Shown piece by piece: positions 7,516 through 12,447 of a stretch of DNA of 20,941 nt (the stretch's first letter is position 1; every line of letters begins with the position of its first letter). Where the stretch lies: NCBI GenBank assembly GCA_964650405.1, contig CAZYTO010000071.1:1-20941 (forward strand). Direction: 5' to 3'. Source of the stretch: CAZYTO01 sp964650405. GTDB lineage: Bacteria; Acidobacteriota; Thermoanaerobaculia; Gp7-AA8. Both the position numbers and the translations under genes were made by a program. Under the pieces are notes generated by a model. The model was not told the origin of the DNA. It searched no databases and was given only the letters and a program-made list of their open reading frames with translations.

Positions 7516-9009
7516 ATGACCACCCAGATCGAAACCCGAGAGCGCCTCAGCCCCGGCCCTGCATCGTCGGCGATGTTGTGGGAGTACGCGCCGTCGCTCG
7601 AGGCGACGGACCACGCCAAACTGCAGTCGAAGTACAACCTCTTCATCGGCGGGAAGTTCGTCGAGCCGCATTCGAAGCGCTGGTTCGAGACGATCAACCC
7701 GGCCACGGAGGAGACGCTGGCCCATGTGGCCGAGGCCGATGCCGAAGACGTGGACCGGGCGGTGAAGGAGGCGCGCCGCGCCTACGACAAGGTGTGGCGG
7801 AAACTCGCCCCGGGCGAGCGGGCCAAGTACATCTTCCGCATCGCCCGCCTCATCCAGGAGAAGTCGCGCATGCTGGCCGTCGTGGAGACCATGAACGGCG
7901 GCAAGCCGATCAAGGAGTCGCGCGACGTGGACATCCCCCTGGCCGCCGCACACTTCTTCTACTACGCCGGCTGGGCGGACAAGCTCGAGTATGCCTTCCC
8001 CAATCGCCAGGTCGCGCCGGTGGGCGTGGCCGGGCAGATCATCCCGTGGAACTTTCCCCTGCTGATGGCGGCGTGGAAGCTGGCGCCGGCCCTGGCAGCG
8101 GGGAACACGGTGGTCCTCAAGCCGGCCGAGACGACGTCGATCACCTCCCTCCTCCTGGCGGAGATCATCCGGGAGGCGGACCTGCCGCCGGGCGTGGTGA
8201 ACATCGTCACCGGCGCGGGTGCGACCGGCGCGGCCCTGGCCTCGCACGGGGACGTGGACAAGGTGGCCTTCACCGGCTCCACGGAAGTGGGCAAGCGCAT
8301 CCAGCGGGCCCTGGCCGGGACGAAGAAGAAGCTCACCCTCGAGCTGGGCGGCAAGGCGCCGAACATCGTGTTCGAGGACGCGCCGCTCGACCAGGCCGTG
8401 GAGGGGATCATCAACGGCATCTACTTCAACCAGGGCCACGTCTGCTGCGCGGGCTCCCGCCTCTTCGTGCAGGAATCGGTCGTCGAGCCGGTCATCCGCA
8501 AGCTGCGCGACCGCATCGGGACGCTCCGCGTCGGCAACCCGCTGGACAAGAACACCGACGTCGGCGCCATCAACTCGCGGGCCCAGCTCGAGAAGATCCA
8601 GGAGCTGGTGCAGAGCGGCGTGGAAGAGGGGGCGGAGATGGTGCAGTCGGCCTGCAAGCTCCCCGCGCGCGGCTTCTGGTTCGCCCCCACGTTCTTCACC
8701 GGCGTGGCCCAGTCCAGCCGCATCGCCCAGGAGGAGATCTTCGGCCCGGTCCTCTCCGTCCTCACCTTCCGCACGCCGGAAGAGGCGCTGGAGAAGGCCA
8801 ACAACACGCCGTACGGTCTCTCGGCCGGCATCTGGACGGAGAAGGGCTCGCGCATTCTGAAGATGGCCTCGCGCCTGCGGGCCGGGGTGGTGTGGGCGAA
8901 CACCTACAACAAGTTCGACCCGGCCTCGCCGTTCGGCGGCTACAAGGAGTCCGGCTTCGGCCGCGAAGGCGGCTTGCACGGCCTCTCGCCGTACGTGGTG
9001 CTGTCGTGA
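7516..9009 (+). CDS. NAD(P)-dependent aldehyde dehydrogenase, full length
   Basis: This 497-aa protein is the normal ALDH-superfamily length, cytoplasmic, and oxidises an aldehyde to its acid. The substrate is not read from sequence; beside deoC, acetaldehyde is the natural guess. All hallmarks are present: Asn179 in PWNFP, Lys202 in KPAE (cofactor ribose), FTGSTEVG (252-259), the general base Glu276 in ELGGK, nucleophile Cys310 in NQGHVCCAGSR, and EEIFGPV plus FGGYKESGFGREGG near the C-terminus. The His in NQGH replaces the more usual Gln. There is no Shine-Dalgarno before ATG 7516, only the end of the repeat arm. The stop overlaps the next start (GTGA), so the DUF4288-like protein is coupled to it. 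Confidence 0.95.
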   Translation: MTTQIETRERLSPGPASSAMLWEYAPSLEATDHAKLQSKYNLFIGGKFVEPHSKRWFETINPATEETLAHVAEADAEDVDRAVKEARRAYDKVWRKLAPGERAKYIFRIARLIQEKSRMLAVVETMNGGKPIKESRDVDIPLAAAHFFYYAGWADKLEYAFPNRQVAPVGVAGQIIPWNFPLLMAAWKLAPALAAGNTVVLKPAETTSITSLLLAEIIREADLPPGVVNIVTGAGATGAALASHGDVDKVAFTGSTEVGKRIQRALAGTKKKLTLELGGKAPNIVFEDAPLDQAVEGIINGIYFNQGHVCCAGSRLFVQESVVEPVIRKLRDRIGTLRVGNPLDKNTDVGAINSRAQLEKIQELVQSGVEEGAEMVQSACKLPARGFWFAPTFFTGVAQSSRIAQEEIFGPVLSVLTFRTPEEALEKANNTPYGLSAGIWTEKGSRILKMASRLRAGVVWANTYNKFDPASPFGGYKESGFGREGGLHGLSPYVVLS

Positions 9010-9380
9010 GCGGAGACGGCAACGGCAAGGTGAGCTCGGACGGCAAGCTCTGGTTCAGTGCCCGTACCGTCTATGAGCACGACCATCCGGGCGACGGCCT
9101 CTTCGAAGAGCGCATCGTCCTCATCCGCGCGGCGGACTTCGACGAAGCCTTCCGGCGGGCGGAGGAAGAGGCCCGGAGCTATGCCCAGGCCGTGGGCGGC
9201 ACCTACACCGGCTACGCATCGCTGTACGAGTTGGCCGAGGAGGAGATCGGCGACGGCGCCGAAGTCTTCTCCCTCATGCGCGACAGCGACCTTCCCGCCG
9301 GCGAGTACATCGAGCGCTTCTTCGCCACCGGAACGGAACGGCAGGGAGAGGATGAGGGCGAGGGGGAGTTGGATAATTAG
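9006..9380 (+). CDS. Small DUF4288-like protein
   Basis: This is a 124-aa acidic protein. Residues about 14-90 match the DUF4288 pattern: an opening LWFSARTVYEH, then LFEERIVLIRA, a helix rich in E/A with spaced Tyr, GYASLYELAEEEIGDGAEVFS. No catalytic motif or membrane segment is seen and the biochemical role is unknown. The first codon overlaps the aldehyde dehydrogenase stop by 4 nt (GTGA). An alternative in-frame GTG at 9030 has a GGAG 14 nt ahead. Upstream of 9006 the same frame is open but only as a shadow of the dehydrogenase gene. The position between the two dehydrogenase genes suggests a role linked to that pair. Confidence 0.72.
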   Translation: MSGDGNGKVSSDGKLWFSARTVYEHDHPGDGLFEERIVLIRAADFDEAFRRAEEEARSYAQAVGGTYTGYASLYELAEEEIGDGAEVFSLMRDSDLPAGEYIERFFATGTERQGEDEGEGELDN

Positions 9381-9392
9381 AGGAGAAGTCGT

Positions 9393-9454
9393 GAGTGGTT
9401 AGTGGTTAGGAGTTGGAACTTCAACCTAACCATAAACCTAACTACTCACCACTC
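9393..9454. repeat. Heptamer array AGTGGTT with inverted partner
   Basis: AGTGGTT is repeated at 9394-9400 and 9401-9407. Degenerate heptads and then the complementary words continue through 9454. Segment 9393-9410 is complementary to 9437-9454 at 16 of 18 positions. The array is AT-richer than its surroundings. It begins 13 nt after the DUF4288-like stop and ends 10 nt before the next ATG. Confidence 0.8.
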
Positions 9455-9464
9455 GGAAACTTAC

Positions 9465-10325
9465 ATGGCCCGTCTGAACGTACGAAAGACCTACAAGCTC
9501 TACATCAACGGCGAGTTCCCGCGGACGGAGTCGGGGCGTTTCTATGCCGTGGAGGGAAAGGGAGGCGAATTGCTCGCCAATGCATGCCGTGGCTCGCGCA
9601 AGGACCTCCGCAATGCCGTGGCGGCGGCGCGCAAGGCGTTGGCCGGGTGGAGCGGCAAGACTGCCTACAACCGCGGGCAGATCCTCTACCGCATCGCCGA
9701 AGTGTGCGAGTCGCGGGCCGCGGAGCTGACGGACGAGCTGCGCCGGCAGGGCTCCTCGGCCGCCGAGGCGAAGCGCGAGATCGAGCGGGTCATCGACCGC
9801 TGGGTCTACTACGCCGGCTGGAGCGACAAGTACGCGCAGGTCTGGGGCAGCGTCAACCCGGTGGCCGGCCCGTACTACAACTTCACCGTTCCCGAGCCGA
9901 CCGGCGTCATCGGCGTCATCGCACCGGAAGAGCCGTCGCTCCTCGGCCTCGTCACACGCGTCGCGCCGGCCATCGTCGGCGGCAACACCGTCGTGGCGGT
10001 GACCTCCCAGGCCAAGCCGCTGGCCGCCCTCACCCTCGGCGAGGGCTTCGAGCAGAGCGACGTCCCGGGCGGCGGTGTCAATCCCGTGTCCGGCCTGAAG
10101 AAAGAGCTCGTCCCCTGGCTGGCCGCGCACATGGACGTGAACGCCATCGACGTCACCGGCGTGGACGGCGAGACCCTCCCCGTCGTGCAGAAGAGCGCCG
10201 CCGAGAACGTCAAGCGCGTCGTCACGTTCGGCGGCGACTGGGAAGACAACCGACTCGCCCAGTCCCCCTACGCCATCTTCGACTTCCAGGAGATGAAGAC
10301 GGTGTGGCACCCGATGGGGATGTAG
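9465..10325 (+). CDS. Half-length, catalytically dead aldehyde dehydrogenase-like protein
   Basis: The 286-aa product aligns by eye with only the N-terminal (cofactor-binding) half of ALDH: YINGEF at 13-18, VYYAGWSDKYA (114-124) matching FYYAGWADK of the upstream enzyme, PTGVIGVIAP (145-154) and APAIVGGNTVV (167-177). The key residues are gone. PWNFP is APEEPS (153-158), KPAE is VTSQA (179-183), ELGGK is replaced by TFGGD (254-258), and the Cys-bearing catalytic domain is absent. The frame is clean and closes normally, and the downstream DNA is repeats with no lost second half, so it does not look like recent decay. ATG 9465 is chosen; the open frame upstream is repeat. A structural or regulatory partner of the full enzyme is my inference. 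Confidence 0.85.
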   Translation: MARLNVRKTYKLYINGEFPRTESGRFYAVEGKGGELLANACRGSRKDLRNAVAAARKALAGWSGKTAYNRGQILYRIAEVCESRAAELTDELRRQGSSAAEAKREIERVIDRWVYYAGWSDKYAQVWGSVNPVAGPYYNFTVPEPTGVIGVIAPEEPSLLGLVTRVAPAIVGGNTVVAVTSQAKPLAALTLGEGFEQSDVPGGGVNPVSGLKKELVPWLAAHMDVNAIDVTGVDGETLPVVQKSAAENVKRVVTFGGDWEDNRLAQSPYAIFDFQEMKTVWHPMGM

Positions 10326-10405
10326 AAAGGCTGGAAGGCTGAAAGGTTGGAAGGCTGAAAGGCTTCGCCGCAAACCTCTTTCAGCCTTCCAGCCTTTCAG
10401 CCTTT
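10326..10405. repeat. Octamer array with inverted partner, directly after a stop codon
   Basis: Five 8-mers of the AAAGGCTG/GAAGGCTG type fill 10326-10365, starting at the base after the TAG stop. The complementary CCTTYCAG words fill 10375-10405. Segment 10335-10361 is complementary to 10378-10404 at 26 of 27 positions (the exception, 10347, is a T opposite G), with a 16-nt loop. It could act as a terminator-like hairpin, although no T tract follows. It is the same family as 24-51. Confidence 0.85.
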
Positions 10406-10470
10406 GTTCTCGTCGCGCTGCGCATCACAGCGAACAAACACGAGGAGCCACCCGAAGCGATGAGAGCACG

Positions 10471-10504
10471 AAAAATGCCCTTCCCCCGGCCGTAGGAGAA
10501 GGGC
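10471..10504 (-). terminator. Intrinsic terminator, minus strand
   Basis: Read on the minus strand, a 10-bp stem (10504-10495 with 10486-10477, one G-T wobble) closes an 8-nt loop and is followed by ATTTTT (10476-10471). The plus strand has no T tract after the stem. It would end either the candidate small RNA or read-through from the sulfatase gene, whose stop is about 350 nt upstream. Confidence 0.6.
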
Positions 10505-10600
10505 GCGGCGCGCTAGAGTGCGCCGACTGGGTCGCTGCAATTCTGCGGATCAGCGACACCAGTAATCTACACCCGTTGGCGCGCCCGCGCTAGCTCGATT
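10471..10600 (-). ncRNA. Candidate structured small RNA ending in an intrinsic terminator
   Basis: On the minus strand, nested pairing is visible. GCTAG (10512-10516) pairs with 10590-10594. Segment 10520-10525 pairs with 10577-10582 (6 bp, one wobble). Segment 10526-10537 pairs with 10551-10563 (12 bp, one bulge, 13-nt loop). A terminator hairpin with a T run follows at 10504-10471. A CATTAA-like -10 element lies at about 10600-10605 just upstream. No reading frame of note is present. The alternative is a long 3' region of the sulfatase mRNA, or a mobile repeat remnant. I do not recognise the family. Confidence 0.35.
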
Positions 10601-10643
10601 AATGGAAGACGCGAGCTGGAGCGTGGAAGGCATGAAGAGGCCA

Positions 10644-10699
10644 CTCATGCCCCATCACTCATGCCTCATGCCTACTCGGCACTCGGCACTCAGCACTTT
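10644..10699. repeat. Heptamer array: CTCATGC words turning into GCACTCG words
   Basis: Eight consecutive heptads are in perfect phase: CTCATGC, CCCATCA, CTCATGC, CTCATGC, CTACTCG, GCACTCG, GCACTCA, GCACTTT. No inverted partner was found nearby. A 23-nt segment of it (10675-10697) is repeated exactly at 10824-10846. Confidence 0.8.
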
Positions 10700-10739
10700 C
10701 TTGAAGTCACCGATGGAGCCAGCCGACGACCGACGAGAG

Positions 10740-10814
10740 TTGAACAGGAGGAAGCAGAGGAAGCAGAGGGGAACGTGGCGCGCTCCTCTGCTTCCTCTGT
10801 TACCTCCTGTTCAA
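10740..10814. repeat. Long inverted repeat with 30-nt arms built of 9-mers
   Basis: Arms 10740-10769 and 10785-10814 are complementary at 28 of 30 positions around a 15-nt loop. The arms contain the 9-mer GAGGAAGCA in tandem. On either strand this would be a very stable hairpin. It lies downstream of the sulfatase gene and between the two exact copies of a 23-nt repeat. Confidence 0.85.
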
Positions 10815-10823
10815 GATTCGCCT

Positions 10824-10846
10824 CTCGGCACTCGGCACTCAGCACT
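10824..10846. repeat. Second exact copy of a 23-nt heptamer segment
   Basis: CTCGGCA, CTCGGCA, CTCAGCA, CT: identical to 10675-10697. It ends 4 nt before the stop codon (minus strand) of the sulfatase gene. The non-coding stretch 10326-10850 thus holds an octamer hairpin, the candidate RNA, two copies of this repeat and a 30-bp hairpin, and no gene. Confidence 0.85.
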
Positions 10847-10850
10847 GGCC

Positions 10851-12197
10851 TTACTCGTTGCCCGAGTAGCCGAGCGACTGCATGGCCGCCCGCCGCTCTT
10901 GTTCTTCCGAGGAGTGATCGTTGCTGCGCCGCAGCGGGGCGGCGCGGGCGATGCGCACGATGCGCGTCGTCGACGTGAAGAGCGGCGCCAGGGAGCGCGC
11001 GTAGGTGTGACCGAAGGTGCTGCGCATCGGCTCCCAGTCCACGCCGGTGAGGTCGTACACCGTCGGCGCGATGTCGGCGATGGAGACCTTTGCGTCGATG
11101 CGCCTTGCCTTCACCCGGTAGCGGGGCGGCAGGACGATGAGCAGCGGCACATGGTGCGTCGATTCGTAGTCGCCGCGGTCGTGGAAGTTGTGCGTGATCA
11201 GGTCCGCCTCGCCGAACGACTCGCCATGGTCGGCGGTGATCACGACGATGGTGTCGTCGAGCCGGCGCTCGCTTTCCAGCACGGCGAAGAACTGGCGCAA
11301 CTGGTCATCGAGACTGCGCACCTTGGCCAGGTAGCGGTTCCGGTAGATGGCCAGCGCGGCCGGCGAGAGGTCGGTGGCCACGGTCCTGGGCGAGCCGGCG
11401 ATGCGGATGCGGTCCTTGATGTAGAAGCGCCGCTTCGGGTCGGCGATGCCGTCGGGATCGGCGAGCTCGCGACCGAGCCGGCGCTGGAGGGGGTCGCCGT
11501 TGAAGTCCGGCGGCAGCGTCCGCTCCGGTGAATACGACGCCGGGTCGGGCACGTACGGCTCGTGGGGATCGACGAGGTTGACGAAGCCGAAGTACGGTGC
11601 CTTCGCCGCGCGGATCTGGTCGAGGAACGCCGGCAGGAGGCGCGCCGCGGAGAAGAAGAGCATGTACGTGGTGTGCGGCGTGCGCGGGCAACCGAACATG
11701 GCCAGCCGGAGGTCGATGGCCAGCGTGTCGTTCAGGGTGTCGATGGCCGATCCGCGGACGGTGGCCGCTTCTCCCACCTCGGCCAGCGATTCCGTCGGGC
11801 GGAAGACCGGCATCTGGGTGTGGGCCAGCAAGCCGTTGGCCACGGTGGCGAAGGTGGCGTAGCCGCTCTGGCGCAGTTGGTAGATGACGCTGTTCTCGGG
11901 CTGATCGGCGTCCGTGCCCAGTCCGTCCCGCAGCCCGGTCAGGATCGAAAAGTGCGACGGCGGGGTGAAGTCGTGCGTGCTGTAGGCGCGGGTGAAGACG
12001 ATGCTGCGGGACTGCAGCGAAGCGAGGAACGGTGTGGCCGTGCCCGGAGAGTCGCCGAGGCTCGTGGCGTCGTAGCGCAGCGTATCGAGGACGATGACGA
12101 TGACGTTCGACCGCGGCGCGGCCGGGAGAGAGGGAGCTGCGAGGAGCGCGAGTGCGAAAAGGAACACCGGGGCGAACGGGCGGCGATGGCTCGTCAC
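10851..12197 (-). CDS. Exported sulfatase-like (alkaline phosphatase superfamily) hydrolase
   Basis: This 448-aa protein has a signal peptide (1-27), so it acts outside the cytoplasm. The metal- and substrate-site motifs of the sulfatase/phosphodiesterase family are present: Asp38 in VIVLDTLR, TPPSHFSILTG (78-88), NLVDPHEPY (207-215), TADHGESFGE (321-330) and HHVPLLI (348-354). The modification motif of true sulfatases (C/S-x-P-S-R) is replaced by TPPSH, with Thr78 at the nucleophile position. Formylglycine cannot be formed, and a phosphate- or phosphonate-ester hydrolase or transferase is as likely. The C-terminus AMQSLGYSG resembles the LGY tail common in this family. The GTG start is unusual and has no ribosome site. 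The gene is single, divergent from the 817-aa surface protein gene. Substrate unknown. Confidence 0.88.
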   Translation of the reverse strand: MTSHRRPFAPVFLFALALLAAPSLPAAPRSNVIVIVLDTLRYDATSLGDSPGTATPFLASLQSRSIVFTRAYSTHDFTPPSHFSILTGLRDGLGTDADQPENSVIYQLRQSGYATFATVANGLLAHTQMPVFRPTESLAEVGEAATVRGSAIDTLNDTLAIDLRLAMFGCPRTPHTTYMLFFSAARLLPAFLDQIRAAKAPYFGFVNLVDPHEPYVPDPASYSPERTLPPDFNGDPLQRRLGRELADPDGIADPKRRFYIKDRIRIAGSPRTVATDLSPAALAIYRNRYLAKVRSLDDQLRQFFAVLESERRLDDTIVVITADHGESFGEADLITHNFHDRGDYESTHHVPLLIVLPPRYRVKARRIDAKVSIADIAPTVYDLTGVDWEPMRSTFGHTYARSLAPLFTSTTRIVRIARAAPLRRSNDHSSEEQERRAAMQSLGYSGNE

Positions 12198-12447
12198 GAT
12201 ATATGTAACGAACGAACCCCCTACTCCGTTTAGGCCCTATTTAAAAGTTTGGGTTGTATCTTTTGCAGGATTCGAGTTGCGATATCAATAGCTTAGATCG
12301 GGCCTGCCGGCCTCGTCCGCTAGTTATTGCAGGCGCCGATTCCACAATTGCGGAGATGCGCCGGGAGGAATCCGGACCTACGTTGTCAGGGCAGGCCCCA
12401 GTCCCGACAAGCCAACGCCCGAACCGACAGCCCGGAGGTTCCTCGCG

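Noticed and set aside
7399..8979. 526-aa open frame on the minus strand
   Set aside because: Antisense to the aldehyde dehydrogenase, which has every catalytic motif on the plus strand.
7578..9005. Long plus-strand frame ahead of the DUF4288-like protein
   Set aside because: The first 476 codons overlap the dehydrogenase in another frame and are Arg/Gly-rich noise. Only the part from about 9006 is real coding.
10326..10330. Possible lost second half of the short dehydrogenase (frameshift or pseudogene)
   Set aside because: The sequence after the stop is octamer repeats in all frames, with no FNQGQxC or FGPV-like coding remnant, so it is not a simple frameshift.
10505..10600. tRNA gene
   Set aside because: Stems are present but there is no T-loop consensus, no anticodon arm of proper size and no CCA-compatible acceptor on either strand.
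10644..10846. CRISPR array
   Set aside because: Units are 7-9 nt without unique spacers of 25-40 nt, and there are no cas genes nearby.
10602..11531. 309-aa plus-strand frame
   Set aside because: It starts in tandem repeats and hairpin arms and continues as the antisense of the sulfatase-like gene.
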